A DNA stretch of 64,000 nt from Sipunculus nudus (lineage: Eukaryota; Annelida; Sipuncula; Golfingiida; Sipunculidae). Below are positions 1-12,221 of the stretch, one piece after another. Both the position numbers and the translations under genes were made by a program. The notes beneath the pieces were generated by a model. The model ran no database searches. It saw only the letters and a program-made list of their open reading frames with translations, and was not told the DNA's origin. The stretch covers positions 67,502,926 through 67,566,925 of the forward strand of contig CM049309.1 in assembly GCA_026874595.1 (NCBI GenBank), read 5' to 3'. Within the stretch, counting starts at the first letter, position 1. The number at the start of each line of letters is the position of its first letter.

Positions 1-17
1 GAGCTGGCAGCGCCAAT

Positions 18-2600
18 TTTTAGCTCAGCTGACTACAAGTCATCTGAGCTATAGTCGTGGTCCATTGTCCGTCGTCCGTCCGTCTGTCCGTCCGTCCGTC
101 CGTCCGTAGATGTGGAACGTTTTGAAACCGTAAGACCTAGGAATCCAAAATTCGGCATAATGTTAGATGTCCCCAAGATCTCCTACCAAGCCGAAAACTG
201 GGTCTTTGCAACTTCGTTCCTTTGAAAAATTAAGGAAAAATCTCAATTTTTTATTAAAAACCAACTTTCACACTTCAGGACTGCCTAATAACAAAAGTAC
301 TCATCTGTTTTTCCTCATATTTACCATAAATATTCCCCTATATAGTTCCTATGTACATGCCAGAAATAATGTCTGTATTGTATAAAATTGTAAAAAATCA
401 GGAAAGATATTTGATCACCTAACACAAAAAATGTTAAAGCTATGGACTTTTTTCCAGTAATATAACTTTAATTAATCAAAATTAAATTGTATACCCAAAA
501 TTAGATCAAAATCTTTTAAATTTTTTTTAAATATTAACAAAAATAAAAAATTGGTACCTTAAATTTTGCCCATCTTTGACCATGGCACGTTTTTTTCCTG
601 TAAGTACTCTGGATTTAATTTTCACAGCATGTTTCTGTTAGCATTTTGTCTGTTAACAACAAAAAATTGAAACCAGTTGATCAAAAACTGTAGATTTTAT
701 TCAGGTTTTCAAACACCATGTAACATATTGTTTACATCAAGCTAGTGTTATGCAGTTTGCAAGAGCTAAGCTCCCCAGCTTCAGCTCTCAGTTCTTAAAA
801 TTTGGCATACAATTAGATGTCTCCAAAATCCCCTACCATGCCAAGAATTTGGTCACTAGGACTTAATACCTTCGAGATATTAATGAAAAACTTCATTTTT
901 CCATTAAAACCCCATTGTTACACTTCAAGACTGCCTAATATCAAAACCACTGATCTGACTTTAATCATATATAATATACATATTTTTCTATACATTCTCA
1001 ATGCACATGCCAGAAATGATGTCAGTATTGCGTAATTGTGTTAAGTTATGGGCCCAAACATAATGCACTTTGTAAAAAATCAAGAAATATATTTACTCCC
1101 TTAACAAGAGGATTGCTGAAGCTAGAGATTTTTGTCAGGGATGTAACATCAAGATTCAATTGAATATCCAAAATTAGTTCTGAATTTTTATTAGTATATA
1201 GTTATTAGTATAAATATAAAATTAGTACCTTAAATTTTGCCAAAATTTGACCATGGCACGTTTGTTTCCTGTGAGCACTGTTGATATAATTTTCATATCA
1301 TGCACACATAAGGATTTCAGCTTTTTAGTTTAGAAAGCTGAAAGAAATTGGCCAAAAATTGTAGCTTTTATTAATGTTTTTATGAGACCATGTCAGACCT
1401 TAGTTCTCTCCAGCCCCTCTTGAGTCACCTGTATGTTGACCTTGTTGATCTTTCATCAATTATGCACGCTTGACGCGAGGCATACACTGGGGCAGCCAGG
1501 CAGCTTATGGCTAGCCACAGTTGATCCAGGTGTCCAACCCAACTCATCTAGTAGTTTTAACTAACAACATAACAATAAATTAATAAATTTTTATTGTTTT
1601 TTTTTATAACAAATTAAAGAGAAATGGAAAAGGAATTTGTCAGTTGATAATAACAGGAAATTAACTTGCAGTTACTGATGATATAAGGATCTTGAATCGA
1701 TTGATAGAATGTCACGTATTCCAAATAACACCATGCAGTCACCTATGGTATTTTTCAGTTCAATTTTAATGATAAAAAAATAAATCATATTATTCATTAC
1801 TAATCATTAGGGATCATATGAAGGAAATTAATGATAGACAAAGATGCAGTTGATAATATTAATCTAGATTCCTGCTGTGTCTAGTGTGTACATTGATGTG
1901 AAATTAGTCCAAAATGAATATATCACATTTATTTTTTTTAATATGAATAAAAGCCATAAAACCAGGTACTTATGATCATTATTTAAATGTGTGAATTTTG
2001 TATATTCTGGATTCTCAACATCATTGTTTGGTGAAAACTGAATAAATACCAGACATGGTGCGAATACTTTGCAGATGTATTTGAATACGAATATGAATAT
2101 GTACTCCATTATAAAATTTCTTGCATAAGAATGGGAATTCAGGTAAAAATGAAAGTATATGAATACCAGTGCAAATACTTTCAAAATGTGTTCACGAATG
2201 CATTCATGAATATATTTTTTTATACTGTTTTAATAATCAGTTGTATTTTATTTTAAAAAATCATACGATTCTCTTATTATTTTTAATAAAAATTATATTT
2301 GGGACAATTTGTAATTATTTTTAATAAATAGTTAAACTCTTATATTATATGTTCTGCTTATAAGTTATATGGCCAAGTCAAAATCTGTGTGACAATAGCA
2401 CTCCATTTGTTAATAAAATAAATGAAATCAATCCTCTTCCCTGTCTCCAAAGATACTATCAAAATCATACATAAGCAAAACACCCACAACTCAGAATACA
2501 GCTTATATTTATTTCCACACAAAACAAGCATGTGCCTCATTTCTAAATCATATTTTTTATCATATATAACAGCTGAGCGCCGTGACCCATGGGTCTCTTG
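18..2600 (+). mobile_element. Helentron/pearl-like non-autonomous element, family 1, copy 1
   Basis: The left end has a run of T followed by a hairpin at 22-50 (AGCTCAG/TGACT pairing with AGTCA/CTGAGCT), then a GTCC-rich (ACGG)n microsatellite at about 66-108. The right end has CAGCTGAGC at 2570-2578, an inverted match to the GCTCAGCTG of the left hairpin, then the palindrome GACCCATGGGTC (2584-2595) and CTTG followed by T. The core includes two diverged tandem units about 650 bp apart (starting near 150 and 800). No transposase ORF is present. The ends match the four other family-1 copies in this window. The middle (1400-2560) is not recognisable and could hold other insertions, so the full extent is inferred from the two ends. 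Confidence 0.5.
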
Positions 2601-3440
2601 TTTTTAAGAATCAGTCAGATAGCAAATGTTATCAGATTGAAATTATTTGAAGTTACAGAAAGCTAAACTTCGTCATTTAGCCAAAAAAGCATACTAAAAT
2701 TACAGGAGCTACCAACACCATATTTAATGCAAATGTTGGTCACATGGGTCATATTTAAAATTGAGGTTATTATGGCGCCACCTATATTAAGATGTTTTTT
2801 ACGGGCAAAAAAAATTTAGCCTCTTTAGAAATGTTTTGTAATTAAACTGTCTGCCGAATGGTTGCCGAATAAGTTCTCTTATTGCAGGAGTTCTCTCTGT
2901 TGCATAAGAATAGATCTGGTTCATTGATTTTTTGAGTCACAGAAAGCTGAAGTTAGTCTGATATAGGCCTACTCGGCCACAAGATTGAGGGGATACAATA
3001 GTCTTTTCTGAAAAACTGTTGTTTCAAATTCATAGCAAAAAATTACTTTTAGGTGGCCTTGTTCAAGTTTACTTTGTATGATTTTGCCTGAATTATTGAC
3101 CCTTTAACAGTGAAAAGAATGTGAGACAAAACCTAATAGATTTATTATATTAACAGACTGAACTGTGTGGGTATATAAACAAAGCTGTCGGGCAACATAA
3201 ATGACTGGTGTTTATGTGCAACTGTGTGAGATAAATCCATGAATAAAATATATCTGTATTCTGATTTAGCTTTCAATAGGCTTCTATTATTATCCTAAAC
3301 ATTTTGATTAAAAAAATTATGAATATGTCGGCTTAAAAAAGCATTGTAGTCAAAGTCTTTCAGTATGTATAGACAGATTTGGCAACAGGCCAAGATTTTG
3401 TATCTATAAAAAGCTTGGCAGACTGCCAACTATTTCAGAT
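2601..3440. other. AT-rich intergenic DNA, nothing recognised
   Basis: No coding signal or clear repeat was found. Short ORFs here have no recognisable domain and AT-driven composition. Confidence 0.4.
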
Positions 3441-3688
3441 TTTGCAACAGGCCAAGTTTTTTTTATTACATTTATTCAGACAAAACATATACAATACCAG
3501 GCATTACATATACTCAGAAAACATTACAAGGTCAAAGCATTACAAAGTCAATACACGCATCTTGGAAAAGAGCAGCATAATATATGTCAGACAAAATGAA
3601 ACAATGACAAAAACAAAAAAAAGGGGGGGAAAAATATCACAGAAGGCACATGGAGGGGGAAAGGATGCACATTCCCACATACATGTAT

Positions 3689-3694
<6 letters not shown>

Positions 3695-3719
<25 letters not shown>
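3695..3719. repeat. (AT)n microsatellite
   Basis: A run of AT dinucleotides preceded by an ACACAT-rich stretch, inside the LINE fragment's 3' part. Confidence 0.9.
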
Positions 3720-3773
3720 AACATACATATCCACATACATATTATATGCACAGATATCCAAATATAAACCCAA

Positions 3774-4241
3774 TTAGAATTTAAAGATACCCCATTTTTC
3801 ATTAAGTACCTCATGTTTGTCTTTTTTTCTGCAATATGTTATTTCATAAATCTTCTTTGTATAATTGAGCCCATCCAATGTTCTTGGTTTCACTTCTTTA
3901 CATCTGCATGTATACAAGTATTTTTTAAAAATAAGCAATATGAGATTTAGTATATCATACTCTTTAACACCCAATACCACTAGCTTTAAAACTAATATTA
4001 TTGTTTGATCTTTCATTTTCTTGATAAACCAACAGGCTAATTCGGACCAATATCCTTGAGTAATAGGGCATTCCCAAAACAAATGTGGCAAAGATTCTCT
4101 TCCTTCTTCCCAGAAAGAACAAGTCTTCTTATCTCTGACACCAATTTTGAATAAAAATGTATTTATTGTTAATATTCTATGTATCAAATTAAACTGAAAT
4201 ATCCTTAAGGTTGTAGACTGAGTAAGCTTCACTATATGCAT
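3774..4241 (-). pseudogene. LINE reverse transcriptase C-terminal (zf-RVT-like) fragment
   Basis: The 155-codon ORF reads FQFNLIHRILTINTFLFKIG, then a Cys-containing stretch and LPHLFWECPITQGYWSEL. This matches the pattern at the very C-terminus of many LINE ORF2 proteins (Q-K/N-hR-I-L-x-T-N, then C...C...E...HLFW.CP...W), where a small zinc-binding region follows the polymerase. The catalytic YxDD region and the endonuclease are absent. Upstream in the same orientation, short ORF pieces in another frame suggest decay. This is a dead 3' fragment, not a host gene; the LINE clade cannot be fixed from this length. Confidence 0.7.
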
Positions 4242-4489
4242 AAAGGAGTTAAGGATATATTTTTTTGGTCATATTCAATATTTAGGTACCTTGTCCATTT
4301 TTCTTAATATTCTTTCGGGTTCTACATATAAAGCTTTGACCAATTCATTGTACGCAACAGGCCAAGTTTCAGTTTATGTCTATTTATAGCTTTGGCAGAC
4401 GGCCAACTGTATCAGATTAGGCAACAGGTCAAGAGTAACGTCAGCGAAGGCTAGGTACAGGCCAAGGGTTCACTAATTGCAATAGTTGC

Positions 4490-5100
4490 ACGTGGCACTT
4501 CGGTGAACTTGGTCTACCCTTTGCACCTTACTCAAGAGAAGTTTGATGTATCTACCTAAAATTTGGCCTGTCCATCTATAATTATTGGCTTTCTTGTACA
4601 CAAGACTGGTGTCGCAACTTACAATGATTTTTGCACAGTGTATGTAAATGCTCATTTCTCAGGATTTGTTATATATCACCCTGACGTTGTGCTTATTTGT
4701 ATTTTCTTGGATAAGTTGGTATTTGTACACCTCGGATAGCTTCGTCATATACAAGACTGATGGCTCCACCAGCAATAATTTGGCACAGTAAATGTCCCTG
4801 CTTATTCACAGGAGGGAACTTATTAATATATGCCTGAAATTGGGCATATTTATACATCTCGGATAGCTTCGTCGCATACAAGACTTATGTGCCACCTGCA
4901 GTTTTGTTGTTGTTGTTCCATGCATCTGTGCACTATGCTCGAAAGTGGTTTGAAGTATTTGCCTGAAATTTGGCATCTCTATACATCCGCAATGGATTCC
5001 TCATACACAAGACTGTTAGAACCACATGCAATTATTTTTTTGTTGTATATACATCCAAGCCAGTATTTCAGGAGTATTTTTTTTGGTTCTTAAACTCAGG
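4490..5100. repeat. Decayed ~165-bp tandem repeats
   Basis: Three to four diverged units recur, each with 'CCTGAAAT(T)TGG', 'ATACATCTCGGATAGCTTCGTC', 'ACAAGACTG' and a 'GCCACC'-type motif followed by 'GCATCTGTGCA'-like text. The same unit type is found at about 36000-36540. These look like the tandem core of an old non-autonomous element whose ends I could not find. Confidence 0.55.
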
Positions 5101-6460
5101 TTCAAATGGCCATGCATATTATCATGTAAGCATTATACCTGATGTATATCCCATTTCACAGGTTCGCATTAGGTCTGTAGGCTTTGTTTATGATGTCATA
5201 TGTTATTAGTATTTGGGACTACGTGATAAGGTGGTAGCATGTTATTTTGTATCCTGTGGTCACCCATGCCTTGTGTCTACCTTACCTGCGGCTTCTGGGT
5301 GTGTAATAAACCCCATTGCATAACACAGAGGAATCCCCATAGACGAAGTCGTTTGTGACAGAAACACAGCTGTGGGACACACTCTTACCATTAAAGCTTG
5401 GATGGACCACTACGACCCACTCTCAAAACCAAATTAAAAAATTAAACAGAGACTAAGAAAACCAAGCTGGTATCAAAGAATAAAAGAAAATAGCGAAAAT
5501 GTCATAAGTTCCTGCAATCTTTTGATATATGAATAAAAAAATATCAAATTTTCAGCAAATATTAAGGGTTAGGGGTAAATACTAATATCTGCCACGGATG
5601 ATAAATGTATATAACTGCAACATTTAACACACTCTCAGAAAGCCCAGGGTCTTAGCTATCTACAAGACCAAATTTGTCATGATATCTTTTGTATTCATGA
5701 AGTTAATAACCAAATACTGTGGAAAAGGCGATGTAGCTCAAAGGTTAAATTTTCATCTAGATCACTACATATAGTAGCGGATAACTAAGACTAAGCTACC
5801 ACTCAGGATCAGTTATCATACTAAAATATAATCTATAGGCATAGACCTTCAAGAAAAACCTGCTTAAGTTTTGCCACCCTGGGTGGTACGTATATGTTTA
5901 AAATTTGCTCTGGGCCCATGGACTATTATTGGATTAAGCACTTCGTTTCATAATATATGAATCATGAACTTCTCCTAATGGGCATCTCTGTATTACAAAA
6001 CCTCTATAAGTGTCTGTTAAGTGTTTACATAAGAAGGCCGGGTAATCAGAGGAAAGATCTTGGTCGCGCACATACGACAATCATAAAAAAAAGAAAAGAA
6101 ACATGAAAGAGGAAACACCTAGAGAAGCTTAAAAACCCTTGAATTGTGATTTTATGCTGTACCACCACCAGGTGGCGTGAGCGCTGTGTTTGTCTCGGTT
6201 TCTGAATGATAGGTCTCGTTTCTAAATTTTATGTCCATTTCAAATTTGCCATATAAGCATAGGAATCCCCCGCAAGTAAAAATAACTAATTGTGTCCCTT
6301 GCACATGTCAGGATATTTTATGTGGTCAAACAAGAACCTCTGATAGACATTACATGTATTACTATTGACATTAATAATATCCACCGGCTGTGCCATTCTA
6401 ACACAGCGCTAGTATTATATCCCGAGGCTTTCAGTCTTTTCACACACACACAAACACACA
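5101..6460. other. Intergenic, no gene seen
   Basis: No domain-bearing ORF. A sequence near 6165-6177 (CCACCAGGTGGCG) resembles the CTCF core motif; see findings. Confidence 0.35.
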
Positions 6461-6463
6461 CAT

Positions 6464-6498
<35 letters not shown>

Positions 6499-6540
6499 AA
6501 TGTATATATATATATATATATATAAATGTATATATATAGA
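6461..6540. repeat. Interrupted (TA)n microsatellite followed by GA-rich tract
   Basis: Alternating TA runs broken by AAATATA/AAATGTA; a short AGAGAGACAGA-type tract follows to about 6578. Confidence 0.85.
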
Positions 6541-7790
6541 GAGAGACAGATAAAAAAGAGAGATAAAGAAAGAGAGAGCCGATTGTATAGTAGAGAGTTT
6601 AAATGAAAAAAGGACCTATTTACATTTTACAAACCAGGTATTTTGAGTATACATGAAATACAATTCAGTCTCCTTAATCTATTACGGTATCTTTCAATAT
6701 TTCGTTTTTCGTTTGCTTTCTCCTGTATACAAGTGGGGAAAAAAACTTGCCCCGGGCGCGATCAATGAGGAAAAACAAACAGCACTCACGCCATCTGGTG
6801 GCCGTAAAAATAAACTTCACAAATCAAGGTTTTTCAAGCTTTTCTGGGTGTTTTTCTCTTTTATGTTTCTTCTCTTTTTTTATAATTGTCGCGTATGCTA
6901 GACTAAGATCTTGCTTCTGGTCACAAGGTCTTTTTATAGTAAACAGAAAAAGGTGCACTGTGTTTACTCACACACAGAACCATAATAACGTATACAAAAC
7001 CAATAAACAGGAGATATTAAGCCCGTGTATCAGCTTTGCTGAACAACTTTCGTATTCAGCCAAAATGAGTTAATAACGTGAGACAACACATATTATTACA
7101 AAAGAATATGAACCTTGAGCGTCAGTATAGAGGTGTCTGTAAAACAGAGATGCCCGTAAGGAGAGGTTCCTGATTCATATATTATGAAACGAAGTACTTG
7201 ATCCCATCAGTTGAACTAAGGGCGAGTAGGGCGAGTGACACTGTGCGTTATATCATAAATCTAGTTCTTATACAGATCAATTTTGGAATATAAGAAACCT
7301 ACCCCACATATATCCATTCTCATTTACTTACAATCAGTTAGCTGTACCTCTTGTCCGAACCCTTCCTTCTCCAAAAGGTAGTTTCAATTTTGCAAAGGCA
7401 ATATTTTTTTTCTTATAAATATTATGACAGGCACATCATTATAACATCAGACACTGCTGACAGAATTTAATTAGCTATTTAAAAATGAAAGTTCTGTATA
7501 TGACAGGCAGACAACGATTTAATAAATTTCATTTCCTTGAAATATTTCCGAAACCTAGACACAAAGAAACAATGATAAATCGAATAGCATTTAAATTTAT
7601 AGTATAAATAAATAAATACATAAATAAACATATGTATTTTTTTTCAACGGTGTTCCGACGGTTTGCAAGGTGAAGATGTTGTGTAGTTAGGGTACGAACA
7701 CGCATTATTTAACATATATATATATTGCTTATATATACATATATCAATTGGCCTGTTGTTTATTCTGTGAATCAGATGCGTAAGATTAAT

Positions 7791-7873
7791 TATGTCGTAC
7801 GTACGAGATAATGTGTCGTACGTACGAGATATTATGTCGTACGAACGAGATAGTATGTTGTACGTACGAAATA
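7791..7873. repeat. 21-bp tandem array with CGTACGTACG palindromes
   Basis: Four consecutive units of 20-21 bp (7791-7810, 7811-7831, 7832-7852, 7853-7873), each containing a self-complementary core of the type TCGTACGTACGA followed by GATA/AATA. A seven-residue peptide repeat readable on the minus strand is a by-product of the 21-bp period. Confidence 0.85.
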
Positions 7874-8774
7874 AATAATTTATTTTTCTTTTACCAGGTG
7901 GCAGCAATACGCTTCCGTATACAGGTGACCCCTGTGTTGTAAATGAATATATAAATGCATAATACTGCTGTTCATATTAGAATGCAACATGTCAGTACAA
8001 TGAATTCCTGTACGTGTTTTTTTTTTTTTTTTAGTTTACCAAGACTTTTTTGTCTCGCTCTGTAGAGGTGGTGTCTACATATTGACTCTGGACGTCAGCA
8101 CAAATGTGTTTCTTGAAGTTGGCACCAAGCGGGTCGATGGTTCCACACGAATGTTTTTATGAAGCGACATGTAACATGAAAAAGATAATTCATTCACCTG
8201 TTTCAAAGCCCGAATATGGTAGTCCAAAGCACGGAAAGTACTTTTATCTATTTTAACATTTTTTTTTTGCATTGTTTGTTTATAAATTTGAGCATGCACC
8301 TAACTCGTCGGTCATTCCATGAATATGGTTTAAATGACTTGTAAAGGAGCTCAGTGGCTTACATCTTATATTTTAAAGGCTGCTTCCTTCTTACGAAATG
8401 TGCTTGATTGTTTAAGAATTTTGATTGATTCAGAGTTTTAAGTAATCTTCAGATCATATTGTCACTTGTATTATGACAGTGATAGCATGGTATGACCGTT
8501 TTATTATTGGTTCGTGTGAACTGATTCTGTCGTAGTATTTTTAAAAACACACTGGAGATGTGAAGACTTGATTATAAATAGGGATTCTAGCGCCTATTTT
8601 CAAAAGAACTATCCACAAATTATAGTCAAACATTATATCAAGACTTAGGTTGTGAAAGTTATTGATTCAAACAAGTCCCTATAAATAAGATTTTGAGTCT
8701 TTTTATAAACAAATTAAAGATCTCCTTAATTAAACAATATTTCTGCAATATTTCTGTCAAAAACTTTGATAATG

Positions 8775-8960
8775 TGAGTTGACTAGAGCGTCGCTGGGGC
8801 ATTAGTTTTCGGAGCCGAAGGGGCACGGTTCAGTCCCCAATACTGTCTCTAAAGCAAAATGCTGAAAGGGCGATGGAACAGTCTTCGCGATAGGTTATGA
8901 CCGTGTTATTCACACTCCCGTGCTTATAAAACCTTAATTCAGCTATTCTTAAATTAGTTA
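8775..8960 (+). mobile_element. tRNA-derived SINE-like copy
   Basis: An A-box-like segment (TAGAGCGTCGCTGG, about 8784-8797) and a B-box-like GGTTCAGTCCC (8827-8837) sit at tRNA-like spacing, followed by a non-tRNA body. This is a typical 5' head of a tRNA-derived SINE. A precise 3' end and target duplication are not evident. The acceptor-stem partner is missing, so it is not a functional tRNA. Confidence 0.45.
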
Positions 8961-9316
8961 AAAGTACCTAATTACATTTCATTTATTATTTCGTTCATTG
9001 TCAATGTTTAGTTGATCTTAAATCGGGAACATTTTTAATATACATGATATTTTCGAGCAGTAGGCCCTCCTAATCATAGATTTTCTCAAGCTTATAAAAA
9101 ATTATTTCCTCAGTATGCAAATTAGGAAAATCTTATTGGAAAAGTCCTAGTGTAACTATTAAAAGCAATTATGTTTGAAAAATAAGTTGAATAATTATAG
9201 GTCCAAAAGATCACGTTTGTATATTGTTTGCTTATGTGCCTATTATATCATCAGATACCTGCGCTATGGAACAATACATTATCAGGATAGGTAGAAAATG
9301 ACAGGATATCTTACAC

Positions 9317-9492
9317 CTGTAACCATCTGGCTTTGGGCATGATCCATTAGACATAGACCTTGAACAGAATTCGTTGTGCATCTCAAGACCATGAGAAGAG
9401 TGTTTCGCCCAGTTTTTTCGTGGAATAAGGATGTTTAAACAAATGAAATTATATTGGATGAAGCAGGCCAGAATCAGTGCTGTTTTGAACAT
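9317..9492 (-). CDS. Possible first exon of a secreted cysteine-containing protein
   Basis: On the minus strand an ATG at 9492 opens a reading frame whose first ~20 residues are hydrophobic (MFKTALILACFIQYNFICLN), like a signal peptide. A segment with CSRSMSNGSCPKPDGYR follows, after which there is a good 5' splice-site candidate (CAG|GTGTAAG, exon end at 9317). No matching downstream exon was recognised on the minus strand, and no domain can be named. It could be a chance ORF. Confidence 0.22.
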
Positions 9493-9499
9493 TCTTCAG

Positions 9500-11490
9500 T
9501 GTATGAGAAATGAAAATTATAGACACGGATATGTTGGTCAAAGGCCACACCGACAAACTCAAACAAGAGGCATTTTAAGATAGGCATTATAAATACAAAT
9601 AGGCATTTTCTACCACTAGGACTTGATTAACGTATGTCTAACTTGGTCTGCGAATATGGAAACTTAGATTTCATTCTATGCAGTTCGAAAAGACATATTA
9701 CGATCAGACAAGCGGGGTGCTTTACGTGATTGGTAAACCCAATTAGTGGCAGGCCAAAACAGAGAGGATCAAACCTCAACCAAGTGAAATATTCCATTTA
9801 ATATTCTGGTGAATTAAAACGTTTGACTTTAGAAAACGGACTGAAACCTTCTATAACCTACAGGTTGGATATTCCAACCCAACTCGTTAGTGTTCAGAAA
9901 ACAAATACTTTTTTGAAATTTTCATTAATTAACAACAGATACATCAAATTCGCATTAAAAGCGATAGAGGTGATATTGTGAATGAAGATGAACACATAGG
10001 CATATTCATTCCAGGGGATCCGAACTGGTCCCTGTACACAGCACTGTGTTTCTTGTAAACTACATGAATTCCCTACAGAAGGCAAAACTGCTTGCATCGC
10101 CTTATGCGGTTGTTATCCAGAAAATCCGTGGCGAAAAGGCTGTATAGGACGTTTAATAATTTTATCTAATACACTTATCTATTTATCTTGATAAACTCTG
10201 AATATTATATATACTAGCCAGGTTAAGTAGATAATCTATAAATAGTCAGGCATATTTTATGTATAACAGAACCACATATAGAACAGGAAATAAATCCACA
10301 CTGCGCAGACTCTGACTCAATAGAGTAAACTATCTCTGGCGGGAGCGTGAGGTAAATCGCTTACCTTCTTCTGGTCAAGGATTGTGGGATGAATGGGAAG
10401 TGTTACTTCAAAATAAGAATTGGCCTTCTTTATACTTCAGGTCCGTAGGACACAGTGAAAACCGATAACCCTCTTGCTCTTATGGGTATCGTCATGGCGA
10501 CGGCAACAGCAGAGCAATGGACAATCCACAGAATAGACGATGACTGAAAATGACAAGCGCTAATACGACAGTAAAAATCTGCTTCCGTTAATACAGGAAT
10601 ATGTAAAACCCCAGGCCCAGCGAGGCGGTACGTGACAGGTGGTGACATCCTGTCCATCCGGTACAGCTTTACGATCAAAGAACCATAAACCAGTCATAAT
10701 ATGCCGCCAGGTGACAGTACCTGTTCTTGAAATTGAAATGGCGCCATAAATTACCGGTATACGTATGTTTTAGGCCTGTTTTGCCAGCAGTGGCAGTCAA
10801 AAAGTAGTAATACATACATGTACCGCTTTGCACTACTACTCCGTGTACTTTACAGTTTGAGACATGGAGCGACTATGATGATTTTAATCAACATTTTAGT
10901 TTTGCCAGGAATTTAAAGTCTTGGCCTCGTTGATTATGAATGAGTAATACCGGGGAAATGGTAAGAATGATACGGGTATTTTTTCACTATTTACTTTAAA
11001 CATGAATTGTGAATACCAATGAGTATATTTATAATAGACACGCACCAACTGCATTTGGATAGGTCCCAGATCATCACCCGAGATGGCAGGACTCGCGGAC
11101 AGATCGAGATCACAAACGATCTTTCACGGCGGGATAAATCGTCATTAATGTATATATCAGAAGTGGATAATATTTGTGCTCAAAATATATTAACGAAACA
11201 AAACAAAAATATGCATTAATATATTTTTAATGGCAATATCAATCTTATAAATGAAACACACTGAAAGGTTTTCTATTACACGTCTCCTTGCTTTCTGAAA
11301 AGAAACAAAAATGGTGTGTATTTGGAGGGATTTAGTCGAGTGATATAGAGTAATGAAGGCCAATTTGCGTATAACGGTGACCGGACAAATCATCCATACC
11401 GACTTCAAGTTCTGCATGAAGACCTTGCATGAAGAATCGCTTTTACTTCTGGTTCATGGAGCAGTTCCCCATGAGCCCCATAGATGGTGG
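9500..11490. other. Intergenic, no convincing gene
   Basis: Several short ORFs on both strands (for example around 9894-10097 minus and 11019-11219 plus) lack recognisable domains or paired splice sites. Nothing further can be supported. Confidence 0.3.
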
Positions 11491-12221
11491 TACCTTTTAT
11501 GTATGATGACGAGGAGCAGGGGGAGATGTGATGATGACGAGGAGCAAGGGTAGATGTGATAATGACGAGGACCAGGAGGTTGATGTGATGATGACGAGGA
11601 GCAGGAGGTTGATTTGATGATGACGAGGATCAGGAGGTAAATGTGATGATGACGAGGAGCAAGAGGTTGATGTGATGATGACGAGGGTTAGGAGGTTGAT
11701 GTGATGATGACGAGGATCAGGAGGTTGATGTGATGATGACCAGGCGCAGGAGGTAAATGTGATGATGACCAGGAGCAGGAGGTTGATGTGATGATGACGA
11801 GGATCAGGAAGTTGATGTGATGATGACGAGGAGCAGGAGGTTGATTTGATGATGACGAGGATCAGGAGGTAAATGTGATGATGACGAGGAGCAAGAGGTT
11901 GATGTGATGATGACGAGGGTAAGAGGTTGATGTGATGATGACGAGGATCAGGAGGTTGATGTGATGATGACGAGGAGCAGGAGGTTGATGTGACGATGAC
12001 GAGGATCAGGAGGTAAATGTGATGATGACGAGGGTTAGTAGGTAAATGTGATGATGACGAGGAGCAGGAGGTTGATGTGATGATGACGGGGAGTAGGAGG
12101 TTGATGTGATGATGACGAGGAGCAGGAGGTAAATGTGATGATGACGAGGAGCAGGAGGTTGATGTGATGATGACGAGGATCAGGAGGTAAATGTGATGAT
12201 GACGAGGGTTAGGAGGTTGAT

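Larger units (their letters stand above)
3460..4353 (-). mobile_element. 5'-truncated LINE (non-LTR retrotransposon) 3' fragment
   Basis: On the minus strand the insert ends with AATAAA and a short A-run (T-run at about 3457-3464 on the plus strand). It is bracketed by the 16-bp direct repeat GCAACAGGCCAAGTTT at 3444-3459 and 4354-4369, which looks like a target-site duplication. Caution: the target is itself tandemly repetitive (similar GCAACAGG segments near 3382 and 4421), so part of this match could predate insertion. The interior encodes the C-terminal tail of a reverse-transcriptase polyprotein (see the 3774-4241 entry). Confidence 0.7.

Noticed and set aside
167-1035. Two 72-codon ORFs 650 bp apart with similar peptides
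   Set aside because: They lie in two tandem DNA units of a mobile element. Peptide identity is lower than the DNA similarity would give under selection on protein, and there is no recognisable domain.
7791-7873. CRISPR-like array
   Set aside because: Units are contiguous with no unique spacers, and the window is animal DNA.
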